A stretch of DNA of 64,000 bases from Plantago major (GCA_026545765.1 CM048841.1:65361354-65425353); one strand, 5' to 3'. Positions 45,900-58,625 are shown, numbered from the stretch's first letter. The notes: generated by a model not told the origin, from the sequence alone. Numbers and translations are program-made.

Positions 45900-46730
45900 T
45901 TAGTATCATAGTAGTAAAATAGTATAATATAACTATAACTAAAGAAGTTAGAATTCTATTATTAATCAACTTTCTTAATACTCCATTGTTAATAAAAAAA
46001 AAAAATTCTAATCAATCACATTAGATTAAGATGAATATTGTCACTGCAATATATACATCAAGTCATCAGCAATTATCTCTTCCACTCCCGAAACTCTTCT
46101 TATGGATTTTCTTTGTCCCGTCCTTTTCTCCCCCAAAAAGTCTTATGAAAGGCGGTCTCTAGATAACTTATCTAGAGACGGTCTATCACTACAAAAAAAA
46201 AAGAATCGGGGCGACGGATCTATCCGTCGCCCCAAGCCACCGATCCGTCACCCCATCCTTTAGCGACGGATGGGGCGACGGATAGGAACTCCGTCGTGCA
46301 ACGGAGTTCCATTCCGACGGATAAAATATCCGTCGCAAATTTGCGACGGATATAACGACGGAGGAAGAGTTTGACCGTTTTTTTTATTTTTTTTATTTTT
46401 ATTATTGGCGACGGATAGATTATCCGTCGCCAATTTCAGCGACAGATAGAATCTATCCGCCGCTATTATCAGCGACGGATAGAGAATCTATCCGTCGCTA
46501 AATTTAACAGTTTTTAATTTTTTTTAATTAATTAATACCTATTTTTGTATTTCACCTATTTAATCAATATAATGTTCGATAATAAATGTAGAATACGGAA
46601 AATGTTTTAATCAATCATAAATCATTCATAAGTTAACAAACCGTAGATCCAAATAAGTCTTAATTATCCGAACAAATATAAAGAGAATATATCCGAACGT
46701 ACATAGATCAAGAACAAACTATAAACATAA

Positions 46731-48690
46731 CTAGCTACCAGACGGGGGTGGTTGCTGACTAAACTTGGACATGAAAGCCTCCATCTGCAACCGAAGCTGC
46801 TCGTTCATCTCCTCCCTCAGCTGTGTGTTGCGCCGCTCCATCTCCTCTGCTAGTCTGGCAACATGTTCAGAAACACAGATCGCACTAACTCCGAGACTGA
46901 GCACGTGAAAAACATTGTCTTTCTGGGATGTTGATGAGGAGCCAGGACTAGCCATCGTATAACCGAGGCTCCCGAGTCCATATATTTGGCCTTTGTTGTT
47001 CGGTTGGTTGACCTCCAAGAAGATTTTTTCAACTTGTTCAGTTGACAGCACGTCACCCGTTTCCTCCTCCTCCCTCTGTACCCGAGCATCAATCTCAGCC
47101 TGAAGCCGTAAATTGCAGTTATGATAATCAGTTACTATTTTTATAAAACAACTTGTATTGTACAAATATGAACTTTAACCAGCATAAACATACCGCAATA
47201 GACTCGGCCCTGCAGTCAGTCCATTTGCCGTCCCTGAGCTTGGCCTTTTTGAAGATGTCAAACTTGGATTTCACCTCCCCTTTGCCAACTGAACAACATA
47301 TATATGCAACATTTATCATCTCACAAGTTATAAATACACGTACATGCTAAATTAAACATATATACATATACACTTATGTACCGATTTATAATGATCAGTG
47401 ATAGTAGATCGCCTACCAAGGTGGTGAACGGTCGTTCCTGCTCCCTCAGACTGAGACATCCAGTTCTCTTTGTTGATGGCGGCATTATTTTGGACATCAG
47501 TTCGTCTCCAGTATGCCTCCCAAAGGGTCCACTCCTCTGGATCAACCTGTTGAGGCCTTGGAAGTCTCCGCTCCCAAATTCTTTTCCAAGTACTAACCAT
47601 ATCCCTGTATCGAGCAGACCCCACTGTCTCGTAAACACGCTATATCTCGGGGAGCAACCTGTTGGAAATGTAGTACGACTTCTACATTCCCAATTTCAAA
47701 CAACATTCAAATTTTATAGGTATCCGTCTACATCAATTTAATAAGATAAAACAACATAACATAAATGGTGACTAACATATCACCCAAACAAATTGGCTAA
47801 CATACCACTCACGTATAGTGGCTAACATACCACTCACATTGTCCTAAATTTTACTAACACAACGGTGACTAACATATCACCCAAATAAAGTGGCTAACAT
47901 ACCACTCACATACAGTGGCTAACATACCACTCACATTGTCCTAAATTTTACTAACACAACGGTGACTAACATATTACCCAAATAAATTGGCTAACATACC
48001 ACTCACATACAGTGGCTAACACACCACTCACATTGTCCTAAATTTTACTAACACAACGGTGACTAACATATCACCCAAATAAAGTGGCTAACATACCACT
48101 CACATACAGTGGCTAACATACCACTCACATATTAAAACAACAATTATAATAACAAGTAATTAATGAATGTCAGATTTTAACTTATCCGCAACTCATCGAA
48201 GTACTCGGCTCTCATCCAGTCCGATATCCTAGACCAACACTCACCACCCTGCCCCGGTGGCTCCCTTTTGGTCCTAATGATGTCACCGATTTTTTGACTC
48301 TGATTTCGGCCATAACTTGTTGTCAAAGTGTAAGATACAAGAAACAAATATTAATTAGTTTTGTACAACAATTTATACTTGTCAACTATCATAAGTTATG
48401 TGCTACATATATAAAAAGAATGTATAATACTTACGTGCTGGGACCCATAGGAAAAATAACCGGCAACCCATCCCATGTAACGTCGGGATTCTGGGGATCT
48501 CACGCGAGGTAGGGACAGTCGTCATCCTCATAGGTAGAGCCCCTGCTCGAACTTAGTGGGGACTCAGCAATCCGAGACGGTGTGCTCTGACTACCAGAGC
48601 CCTCCCCCTCGGACGATGTCCCCGCCCCTGCACTAACTTTGCCGTCATTGCGTGAGGGGGACGATCGTCTTGATCTCTAGCGGCATCTGC
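46731..48690 (-). pseudogene. TNPA-like gene remnant of CACTA-3
   Basis: The final exon is open (47165-46731): AEIDARVQREEEETG, QIYGLGSLGY, then a coiled coil (EEMERRNTQLREEMNEQLRLQ) ending QPPPSGS. Upstream exons are readable but frame-damaged, and the first exon after the GCAG acceptor near 48690 (MPLEI..) no longer keeps the MPR(H/Q)R start. The minisatellite intron at 47767-48131 sits in the same place as in CACTA-1. Confidence 0.7.
47767..48131 (-). repeat. Hairpin minisatellite, CACTA-3 copy
   Basis: About a dozen reverse-complement units of the two hairpin types are arranged in a higher-order repeat of roughly 100-130 bp with the spacer GTCCTAAATTTTACTAACAC, the complement of the CACTA-1 spacer. 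Confidence 0.88.
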
Positions 48691-49104
48691 AAAAACATGT
48701 AACAAATACAGTAAAATGTGTTAATATACAAGTCCCCAAATTTTGAAATGATCATGCACAATAGAAAAACTTAAGTGTTATCAACTACTAACTAGTTATA
48801 ATACACATCAACGTCCTTACATACTATAAGTTATACAAGCTAGCTTCAATTTGAGCATAATTATTTCACAATAATTATGCAATAAAACTTAAGTGCAATT
48901 GACTTAATTATTTCACAATAATTAAGTCAATTGCACTATCCAAAGCTTGAAAACACATCAACGTCCTTACATACTATAAGTTATACTAGCTAGCTTCAAT
49001 TTGAGCATAATTAATGTTAGGCTTCATATATCAACTACTAATTACTAGTTATACAAGCCGAAAGACAAAACGGATAAAACTCTTCATTCTCTTGCAGCCC
49101 CCTC

Positions 49105-49555
49105 TCACCACTTGTGACGCTCCCTACCACAGAACTTGCATTCCATCAAATCTACATCCTCCTCCCAATACACCATGCACATGTTCCGACAACCAAAAAA
49201 GTACTCAATAGGCGTCCCCAACCCCCGCCTCTCCCTCCATTGGAGGTATGCCATGGACGGTGCTTCCTCACCATGATGAATCCATACATGATACTCAGGC
49301 ATGAATCCATTACGCCTCAAGTGCTCGAATATCGATGTAGGAGTCATAAAACGCTTGTTTCTGCAGGTTTCCAATGTGCAAGGACACTTTATCAACCCTC
49401 CCATTTACACAAGCCGAACGTCCCATCGCAAACGCGATGAAACCTTGAACCCCTTTTACAAAACTCCTACAAACTCTGCCATTTACCGTCGTACGATCGT
49501 ACATCCATGAATGGTCGGAATTCATTAGATACTTTTTTAACCTGACACGTTTCAA
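49105..49555 (-). pseudogene. Transposase-associated domain remnant of CACTA-3
   Basis: SDHSWMYDRTTVNGR and, after a frame change, IKCPCTLETCRNKRFMTPTSIFEHLRRNGF and MECKFCGRERHKW match the N-terminal cysteine-rich domain of the CACTA-1 transposase (SWMYRRTVNGR, CPCNANKCRNRQF, CKFCGKDRYK). The protein ends here because the catalytic core has been deleted. Confidence 0.8.
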
Positions 49556-49690
49556 ATGATTAGATCGTATTGAATTGATTAGATCGATTCCAATTTTGCC
49601 GAGATTAATTGTTAATTAATTAGAATACGTTCCTTATAATTTCATGATTAATTATTAAGTATTCGATATGTTACAAAATTTTCCACGTAT

Positions 49691-50062
49691 TTTAACCATT
49701 TCAACCCCTTACTACGAGTTATAAATTATAAGTTACATGTATTTTACGTTAGTATAATCACCAAATGGTCTCAAAACACTTAACTAAATCCTCCTAATCT
49801 AGTACATATACGAATTTATCAAATAAAAACTACTACATACATACTTAACATTAATATACTAATTAACAATCCAATTTTAACCATTAATTCAACCCCTTAA
49901 TACGAGTTATAAATTATAAGTTACATGTATTTTACGTTAATGTAATCACCAAATAGTCAAAAAAACACTTCACTAAATCCTCGTAATCTAGTACATATAC
50001 GAATTTATCAAATCTAAACTACTACATACATACTTAACATTAATATACTAATTAACAATCCA
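49691..50062. repeat. About 184-bp tandem duplication inside CACTA-3
   Basis: A segment starting TTTTAACCAT and containing CGAGTTATAAATTATAAG and CTAGTACATATACGAATTTA is present twice (49691-49874 and 49875-50062) with few differences. A shorter duplication (CAACGTCCTTACATACTATA) is at 48810-48866 and 48959-49012. Confidence 0.75.
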
Positions 50063-51322
50063 ATCAATTGCACATCTCAAAGTTAATTAACTAAATCTTA
50101 ACATTATACTAGTTAACTAGTAATACTAATTTGATATACTTAACACTAAACTAGTCGAAATTAGCAATTCCAAAATTTGTCAAAAAGTTAGGGTTTCAAA
50201 ACACTCAACTAAATCTTACTAATCCTACTACATATGCCAAAATATCAAATTAATTAAAAGCCCTAACTACATACTTGACAACATCATAACATTATCCAAA
50301 AAAATCAAAATCACAATCAATATAGCAATTGCACATCTCAAAGTTAACACACTACCTAATATAAGCTAAACTAACTAGTGCATACTTCTCATATACATAT
50401 AATTGCTCAAATTACTCAAAATTAACAAAATCCCCAAAATTTAAATACAAGGGTTTTAGCCAAAATACCTTATATTAAACCGTAGAAAGATGAAATTGAT
50501 CGAACACCTAAGCTCCTTGTCCCACGAGCTTCGATTTGACACCAAGTTTGGCCGGAATGGACAAGTTTTGGACGGAAATGGAAGTTCGGCCGGAGGAAGA
50601 GAAGAGAAGGAGAAGAGAAGAAAATGGGGGAAAGAGTTCACTGCCCGTGAACTATAAACCCTAAACAGTAGCGATGGATCACTATCCGTCGCCACAGGAT
50701 AGCGATTCGTCGCTATCTCCCGACGGATAACTATCCGTCGGGAATAACATTTTTTTCTTTTTTTTTTAAAAAAATAAATTGCGACGGATAATTTATCCTT
50801 CGCTTATTTTCCTTTTATTTTTTTAATATGGTCAACTATTTGGCGACGGATAAAATTATCCGTTGCCAAATAGCGACGGATGACGTATCCGTTGCAAAAT
50901 AGCGACGGATACGTCGACGGATAGGCAGAAATGCCTATCCGTCGCCAACACCGAGCGATCCGTCGCAATGCCTTTCAGTCGTATTTTTTGGGTATTCTTG
51001 TAGTGTATGTTATCAATAAAAATCATTCATGTTATTAATCAAAATGTCTATATTGTTAACGAAATAAATCTTATTGTAATATTAAAAAAAATTCAATATT
51101 GAGAATATTGGTGTTTTGATTGATATCATCAGATACTTGCTGTTTCTCCCTAATGACTGTTAATGGAAAACAAAAATAATGCCAGTTAATAGAATAAAGT
51201 ACCAAGTTCTTACACCAACAAACTTCATGCTAAAATAAAGTATCAAATTTTAAAAACCAACAAACTTCATGCTAAAATTCTACAACCCCCGAGTTTTATA
51301 CGTAAAACGAAGAAGTTATTAA

Positions 51323-51480
51323 CGTTCTGTTCTGTTCGTCTGCAAACTCATTCAGTTCAGTTCAGATCAATTCAGTTCAGTTCAGCTTAGTTATATTTTA
51401 TACTGTAATTCAGTTCAATTCCGTTCCGTTCAGTTCAGTTTTGTTCAGTTATGTTCAGTTCAGACAAAGAGAACAGAGCC
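51323..51480. mobile_element. MITE of the GGCTCTGTTC family, TSD TAA
   Basis: The left end CGTTCTGTTCTGTTCGTCTG and the right end, complement of GGCTCTGTTCTCTTTGTCTG, are inverted copies flanked by TAA. A right half of a second copy ends at 51933 (ACGAAGAGGACGGAGCC). Confidence 0.75.
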
Positions 51481-51942
51481 TAAATTGAGCCCCACACTTG
51501 ATAAAATTCCGACTTTACCCTACACAAAGAAACACCTTTTATGTTTTTTATTACTTTTTTGTGATGTTAAATACTGGATGTGGTATGTTATCTCCATCCA
51601 ACTCTCATTGTCTAATTTACACCATCATCCAACTCTCAGATTAGTAAATGTAAATCCTCAAGTTTTGATTAAGTCTAATTAATATTATTTTTCATTTAAT
51701 TTTTAGTTGGTCAACTCATAAAACAGATTTTGAATTTGAATGTAATTGTTGCCAATCTGGATTTTAATCTGTAGTTATACCCAATTTAAAGGATACCTTA
51801 AGTAATTCGTCCTAACAATAACAACAACAATAATAAATAAATAAATTTAATGAATCTGGACTGAATAGAACTGAAATTAACAAATCTGAACGGAACCGAA
51901 CTTAATACGTTTTCAGACGAAGAGGACGGAGCCTAATTCTTA

Positions 51943-52198
51943 CTCCCTCTCTCCGTCCAACAACAAATGACACATTTGACTTTTAAGTAATTGGCGAGGT
52001 CGACTTTGACCATAAATTACTCTTACTTTATACATGGAAAAATATTAAACAAAATTATATTATGGAAGTACACTTCATAAACTTTCGGAGTATAATTTTA
52101 TTAAATATTTTTTATATAACTTATGAGTAATTTATGGTCAAAATCGACCTTAAAATGCTGAAAAGTCAAATGTGTTATTTTTTCCGAAACAGAGGGAG
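51943..52198. mobile_element. Stowaway-type MITE, 256 bp, TSD TA
   Basis: CTCCCTCTCTCCGTCC at the left and the complement ending AACAGAGGGAG at the right are flanked by TA on both sides. Internal arms around GTCGACTTTGACCATAAATTACTC also pair with the right half. Confidence 0.85.
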
Positions 52199-52312
52199 TA
52201 TAAATTTTTCTGGTACAAATTCTAGAAAAATGCCTGACTTTCCATTAGAATAGGAAAAGCCACTTTTTAAAGTTGCTCGCGGTCAGACCAGCGCGCCGTC
52301 AGCATTAATTCC

Positions 52313-52690
52313 CCCAGTTATAAAAACTCACAGACACAACATTAATTTATCCAGTTATAAAAACTCACAGACACAACATTAATTTCTCCCAGTTATAAAA
52401 ACTCACAGACACAATATTAATTCTCCAATTATAAAAACTTACAGACACAACATTAATTCCCCAGTTATAAAAAACCCACAGACACAACATAAATTCCCCA
52501 GTTATAAAAGCTCACAGACACAACATTAATTCCCCCAATTATAAAAACTCACAGATACGAAATAAATTTCACTGATGCAAAAACCCACAGACACCAGATA
52601 AATCTCCTACATAAGTCCGAACTTACAGCGCGCCATATACAAAAACCTACAGTCACAACATAAATTCCTTCAATTATAAAAAATCACAAA
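52313..52690. repeat. About 36-bp minisatellite upstream of the class-3 lipase gene
   Basis: About ten units of the form CAGTTATAAAAACTCACAGACACAACATTAATTCCC run head to tail. They are most regular in 52313-52560 and degenerate after that. The array ends roughly 550 bp before the lipase ATG, so it lies in or next to the promoter. Confidence 0.88.
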
Positions 52691-53243
52691 CACAACATTA
52701 ATTACCCATACGTGTTCTTTCCTTTGTAAAGTAAAATCAGTCATTTTACTTTTACTAGACTTTCTAATTCTTGATAGAAAGAGAATGACAGTGATAGCGT
52801 AAAGCCGGCAAAATGAAACAATGTCGGAAAAAAAAAAAAAAATCCAGCTTGTAAAATCCAAAGTGTCAACTCTTCTTCTTCTTCGAACAGTTCACCCTCA
52901 TTCAGTGATTCTCTGTCTTAACCCCACAAAACACTAGCTCACACCCATTATCAACAAACACAACACAAGCAAGCAAAGCATATTTTCATGATCCTCAGAA
53001 CTTTATCATTTTCCTTATTTTATGAAGCTAACGAAAGCAAATACTCTATGTTAAGTTAAAAGTTAAACAATCTGAGCATCAAAATCTGTATGTAATTCAA
53101 AGTCTTTAACTTTTCCATCTCTCTCCACGTGAAACAACAATCCCACCTCGAATTCAATACCAGCTCGATCAATTACTTACTAACCCCAATCCAAAACAAG
53201 AAACAAATTTAACTTTTTTTGTACACACCACCTGTTCGACGAA

Positions 53244-56200
53244 ATGTCTGTATCATGCGGTGTGGAGTGCGTAGTAGTTCTTGGCTGCCTACGTTGGGCC
53301 TGGAAACGGTGCACTTACATCGGCTCCGACGACAGCTCCGCCTGGCCCACCGCCACTTCCGACGAGTTCTCACCCATCCCCCGCGTTTGCCGCCTCATCC
53401 TCGCCGTTTACGAACCCGATCTTCGCAACGCAAGATACTGCCCTGCCGGAGGCTACCGCCTCAACCCTGACTGGGTCATCAAACGTGTCACCTACGAGCA
53501 AACTTCAGGCCACGCGCCACCGTACTTGATTTACCTCGATCACGAAAACCGGGAAGTTGTTTTGGCGATTCGAGGGTTGAATCTTGTTAAGGAGAGTGAT
53601 TACAAGCTGTTGTTGGATAATAGGTTGGGTATGCAGATGTTTGATGGTGGTTATGTTCATCATGGGTTGTTGAAATCGGCGATTTGGGTGTTGAATAATG
53701 AGTCGGAGACGTTGAGGAAGCTGTGGGAGGAGAACGGGAGGTGTTATAGGATGGTGTTTGCGGGGCATTCGTTGGGGTCAGGTGTGGCTTCTTTGTTGAG
53801 TGTGATTGTGGCAAATCATGGGAGTAAGCTCGGTGGGGTTCCCAGGGAGTTGGTCAGGTGTTATGCCGTTGCGCCTGCTAGGTGTATGTCGCTTAATTTG
53901 GCGGTTAAGTATGCTGATGTTATTTACTCTGTTGTCTTGCAGGTTGGTTTGCTTGCCATTTAGTTTTGTTTGCTGAATTGATTTTTTGATCATGACACCT
54001 TGTAGATGCGATTTTTTGGGGATTTGTTTCTTTACTTTTCGACTTGGAGGTGGACCAATGAATAATCCGTTGTGTTGGCATTTGTTTTGTGCTTGAGGAA
54101 CTTGAGTTAGTGTCACACTTGGTAGATGTGATTGTTGAGGTTCCTTTAGTTTTCTACCTGAAGGGGAGAATAGTGTGGCTTTCAGTGTTGAATTCTAGAT
54201 TGATACGCCTTGCAGATGAATGACGTGCTAGTTAATCTGTTGTATAGCCATTTCGTTTCGTACATACAATTTGTTTGTGGTTAGAGAAGTTGAGTATGCA
54301 CTTCGTAGATATGGTTGTTTACGCTTTGTTTGTTTATTTTCATAATTGACGGCAAGTTGTGTGGCCTTGAGTCTTGATAGCATTTCCCGGAGCTTTTTTG
54401 CCTAGATTCAGTAATTGTTGGCAAGATGAAGATATAGAGGAAACAGGGGAAATTTTTGGTGTTAGAAAAGAGTGAAGCATTGTGGAGTAAATTTATATTT
54501 CCAGAGACGATTTTTATCAGATAAGATGATGTAGAAGTATAAACATAGAGTGTAGAGCTTCTTCTGTGTACATTTCCTGGTTAATGGAGCATGACTAATG
54601 TACTGTTTAAGTGAATATGAGCAATCTGGGTAATTACATGTGCTTGTAGTTGATGGCTTACGAGGATTAGTGGCTCTTATTAGAACGTTGCATTCCTTTG
54701 TTTAGTGGCTCTTGCTGTTCTGGGTGGTTTTAACTACCCTAGTATACTTAGTCTCACACGCTTCGAGAGATTATCTACATATTGCTATTCAGACTTAAAG
54801 TTCAGCCTCTCCCCAATCCAGTCTTTGCTGGTCTATTTGATCTGGTGCGCAGTTTCAATAAAACAAAACTACCTAACTTTATGCTACTAATGCTCTCATT
54901 CTTGATTGTAGGATGATTTCTTGCCAAGGACAGCCACCCCGTTGGAAGACATATTCAAATCTGTTTTCTGGTTAGTTACTTGTTTTGAGCCAATTAAGCA
55001 TAAGATATGCAGCTTTAGAGTTTCATGGTCCCTATATCATGTCCTGAAGGAGTAAGTTTTATCATAATCTATTTAAACCAGGCATTAATGCTTTGGACAG
55101 TTTGCCCTGCTTGTTGTTTCTGGTGTGTCTGCGGGATACATTCATACCCGAAGGCAGAAAGCTCAGAGATAAAAGAAGGCTATATGCACCTGGCCGGATA
55201 TATCACATCGTAGAAAGAAAATTTTGCAGGTAAAACTGCACTATTACCACCATCTGTCCAAACTAGAGTGTCTTTTCTTTCGCTTCTTTCCTCTTTCTTT
55301 TTGTTTTTGTTTTCATATGTTCGCTTTTGTCATGAAATTACAACTGGCCACTTCTTTCTATTGGTCCCTTAACAACAAGGTTTAAGTCTAGAGGGGATGC
55401 ATAGACCTTTAAAAAAAATCGTGTCTAAAGCAGATTTCTCAGCGGGTACAAGTGATTGTTCATCCTTATCTTTTAGAGTGCGGAAGACTTTTCTTGTTTA
55501 AGTGCCGGGTGTATGGCTTCAGTGTTCAAAGTATTTAACTGATAGAAGATGAGTTGTTGCTGAAAATAAATTGCAATAAGTGAATACACAAGTTTATAGT
55601 GGTATATGAAGGTGGCGTAATCCTTCAACTAATCCACTCCGCCTTTTCTCAGGTCTCACTAAGACATAAAATTAAGTTTTGTTAGAACATCCTATTTGCT
55701 AAATCCTTTTTACCTTAAGTTCCCAACTTAATAACCTTGAACGTTTTCTCTGACTTCCCAAGTCAAGTACTCTAGTTACTTCCAAGGGGTTTTCCTTAGT
55801 TTTCCAAACTAAGTAGTTCCTGCGTTATTCATTAGTTTAACACGCCCTGTTAAATGGTTGTTGTTAAATGGTTGTTTGTATGTGGTTTTGGCAAGACAGT
55901 GAATACTTAGTGTAACAATGTTTCAATTAACTTCAATGATCAAGAAACTCAACTTGTGCTCTTATATTTCAAAGACCAAGTGTATTGTTTCTGGAGAAAA
56001 AGACATGTTCTTGTTTAGAAGAAAGAACTCTTATCAGTCACAAAGCTAGTTCTACTTTTTCACAATTAGTTTGAAAAGCTTAAGTCTTGTTAGAAGCTTA
56101 GTAAATTTGAGTGTGTTTGAGCACAATAGCAGGTATTTGATTTCTTGGTTCAAAATAGTTCTGTTTGAAATGTTTACGTTTGGTAACATTTCAATCAAAA

Positions 56201-57370
56201 CCTATGATGTACTGCAAAGGTACAACAACTATGTTCCTTTGGTCTTGCTTTTCGGCATATGGTACTGTTTTGTCTTGTAACTGACAGTATTTGCCTTGCC
56301 TTATCTCTTTCTCATTACGGCATATGGTACAACAACTCTGTTCATTTGGGTTTAGGTGAATGCTTTCGCTGTTTCCCCTTGTTTTGAAAGATACTATGTC
56401 TTATTTAGTCCTTGTCAGGGTAACATATGAACAACTAATCTACATAATTATTATGCTTGATAAAGACCTCGATGGAATGGCATGAATTTGTATGGCGCTG
56501 CTGCAAGCCATTGTTTTCCAAATACTTCATTCACATTGAATTGAAACTTCACACTCCTCAAAGCTCATTAGAAGGTCTGGAAGGCCTAGGCCTACAGTTC
56601 AACCTCTAAACGTACATCTTTTCGCACACCAATATTGTGCTCATCGTTTAATTAAATTTGGTGTACACTAAATATGCTGTCAATGAATCCTTTGTCTTGC
56701 AGGTGTGGAAGATACCCGCCAGAGGTCAGAACTGCTATTCCTGTCGACGGAAGATTCGAGCACATTGTCTTGTCATGCAATGCTACTTCAGATCATGCTA
56801 TTATGTGGATAGAAAGGGAATCAGAAAAAGCTCTACATGTAAGTGCTGCTGAGTCTATCTTTTGTACTTTTTGAATCAATTGTTCTCTTTTCGAAATGTA
56901 AAGCATTGTAAGACTTGACCCCTCAGCTTCTTCAGCTGTTACACTTCTCCCTCTCCTAAGGCAATTCCGAATACCTTCGATTGACTAAAAGAGTGTATAA
57001 TGTGCAGTGTCTAAAAGAGCTTAGTGCAGAAGCTGTAACAACACCACCAAAAGTACAGAAATTTGAAAGGCAGCAGACGTTAGAAAGAGAACACAAGGAT
57101 GCGATGGAGAGAGCTGTTAGTTTGAATATACCCTATGCCTCATCATCTGCTGAAGAAGAATCGTCACTGAACACCGAAGAGGAATCTTCGAGGGATAAAA
57201 GCGTGATGACTTGTGATGATGAGACTGAGCCTTCTTTTGAGACAGAACAGCCCCCCACTAAAAATGTTAAGACTAACTGGAGCGAAATAGTGCAGAAGCT
57301 TTTGAAGAAAAATGATTCAGGTGAATCGCTATTGAAGCGAGATACCGCTGCTCCGGGACCATCCTCATGA
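53244..57370 (+). CDS. Class-3 lipase (calmodulin-binding heat-shock-protein-like alpha/beta hydrolase), 5 exons, 461 aa
   Basis: Exons 53244-53942, 54912-54970, 55101-55229, 56703-56838 and 57008-57370 join in frame through GT-AG introns and total 462 codons. The N-terminal 90 residues (MSVSCGVECV ... GGYRLNPDWVIKRVTYEQ) match the lipase-3 N-terminal region. The hydrolase core holds GHSLG (174-178, nucleophile Ser176), and exon 4 (PVDGRFEHIVLSCNATSDHAI) supplies a candidate catalytic His. The cysteine-rich turn after DIFKSVFC and the acidic C-terminal tail are usual in this plant subfamily, which includes the tobacco calmodulin-binding heat-shock protein and Arabidopsis At3g49050-like lipases. 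It probably hydrolyses mono- or diacylglycerols; substrate and calmodulin binding are inferred from family only. No defects are seen. Confidence 0.9.
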
Positions 57371-58111
57371 TTTGCATTTCACCCCCTTTGTTTATTCCGG
57401 TTGTAAAGAAAGCACATCTCTTACCATTCTTTTTTGTACAAAAGCTTTGTGAAAACAGAGTTGTACCCTTACACTGTAGCATGACTCACAGACAAACAGG
57501 TGAAACAAAAGAAGTTTTCAGTCGATGGAAATATAGTGGGTTGGTGGTGTAAAACGAACCGAGCATTGGCTAAACGAACATTGCAGTTATGTTCGGTTTG
57601 TATTCTATAGCCTAACAATGTTCGTTTTGTCATCGACAAACATAACTAGTACTACCAGCTCAAAGTACGTTCCATTCAATTCCGGGAAGCTTGTGTTCTG
57701 CTTGAGTGCAATGTTACACCTATTATTGAATGGCCCTGGAAAGAACTAGGAAAGGCAAAATTTATGAATTAAATGTATAATACTACCAACATTCCGGAGC
57801 ATACATTAGGGGTTAATGTGTAATTTTATGTGAACTTTTTGTCACCCATTTATTTAACTTTTCACCTAAAACTGCATGATAACCCTAATGTATGAAGTTT
57901 TCCGGAAATAAAGGAGTAGATAAAGTATAGTAATAATCCAAACTAATCCAAACTGTATTGGTTAGAATCTTAGACCATCTCCATCAGCTGTAGAGTCTGA
58001 GAGCGAGGCCCAAACTTGGGGCGCAGCCTAAGTGCTGAACTAAATTTTTTTTTTTTAAGATTCTTTTTCTTTTGTTTGTTCGTTTCTTCCTCGTTTTTCG
58101 TTTGTGGTGCA
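57371..58111. other. 3' flank of the lipase gene
   Basis: The presumed 3' UTR and AT-rich intergenic DNA. A short imperfect inverted pair around TAAACGAACATTG and CAATGTTCGTTTTG (57572-57631) is visible. From 57968 the text CTTAGACCATCTCCATCAGC resembles one end of a common plant MITE class, with a weak counterpart AAATGGTCTTA at 59069-59079. Confidence 0.4.
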
Positions 58112-58625
58112 CTAATGGTAAACGCAACACCTTTTTGGCTAAACACAACACTAAATATTTGCATACTTGCCTAAAATGCCCTTAACTAAAAAAAAAACTT
58201 ATAAAATTAACGTAAAATCGAAATAACTCGTTTACACAAACACAATAACATTAACATGCACAATTGAATACAAATTACAACAATAAAAAACATCGAAAAT
58301 TTTTCACCATTTTTTTTTTTTTTTTTTGAAAAGTGGAAAAAGTTGGGAAATTTGTAGAGAAATTGAAAAAAAAAATTCACAATTTTTTTTTTTCACTTCT
58401 TTTTTTTTTTCAATTTCTCTACAAATTTTCCAACTTTTTTAAAATGGCCCGTTTGACCGGTAATTTTTTTTTAATTTTTTTTAAAATTTATTTATTTTGA
58501 ATTCGCAACTTTAACTTTAATTCGAACTTGAATCGAAATGCTTCCGAATAAAAGGTTAAAGTTAGTAAGTACACAAATATTTGGTGTTGCGTTTAGCCAA
58601 AAAGGTGTTGCGTTTAACAACACCC
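58112..58625. mobile_element. Foldback MITE with nested palindrome
   Basis: ACGCAACACCTTTTTGGCTAAAC, ACAACACTAAATATTTG at 58120-58163 is mirrored at 58577-58616. An inner palindrome at about 58336-58436 (GAAATTTGTAGAGAAATTG against its complement) is separated by A/T runs. No coding capacity. Target duplication not resolved. Confidence 0.65.

Larger units (their letters stand above)
46187..51005 (-). mobile_element. CACTA-3, 4.8-kb deletion derivative, TSD TAT
   Basis: CACTACAAAAAAAA at 46187 and the inverted end ATTCTTGTAGTG at 51005 are flanked by TAT (46184-46186 and 51006-51008). Subterminal GCGACGGAT palindromes lie at 46200-46500 and 50665-50975. On the minus strand it keeps the transposase N-terminal cysteine-rich domain (49555-49105) and TNPA-like exons (about 48690-46731). 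The TNP2 core, DUF4218 and DUF4216 blocks are missing between them. Confidence 0.95.

Noticed and set aside
46130..46186. Small palindrome TCTAGATAACTTATCTAGA as a separate element
   Set aside because: Too short and without flanking duplication to call; it only marks the insertion neighbourhood of CACTA-3.
53281..53529. Pro/Ala-rich plus-strand ORF inside the lipase exon
   Set aside because: Out-of-frame overlap of the lipase N-terminal exon, whose own frame is conserved.
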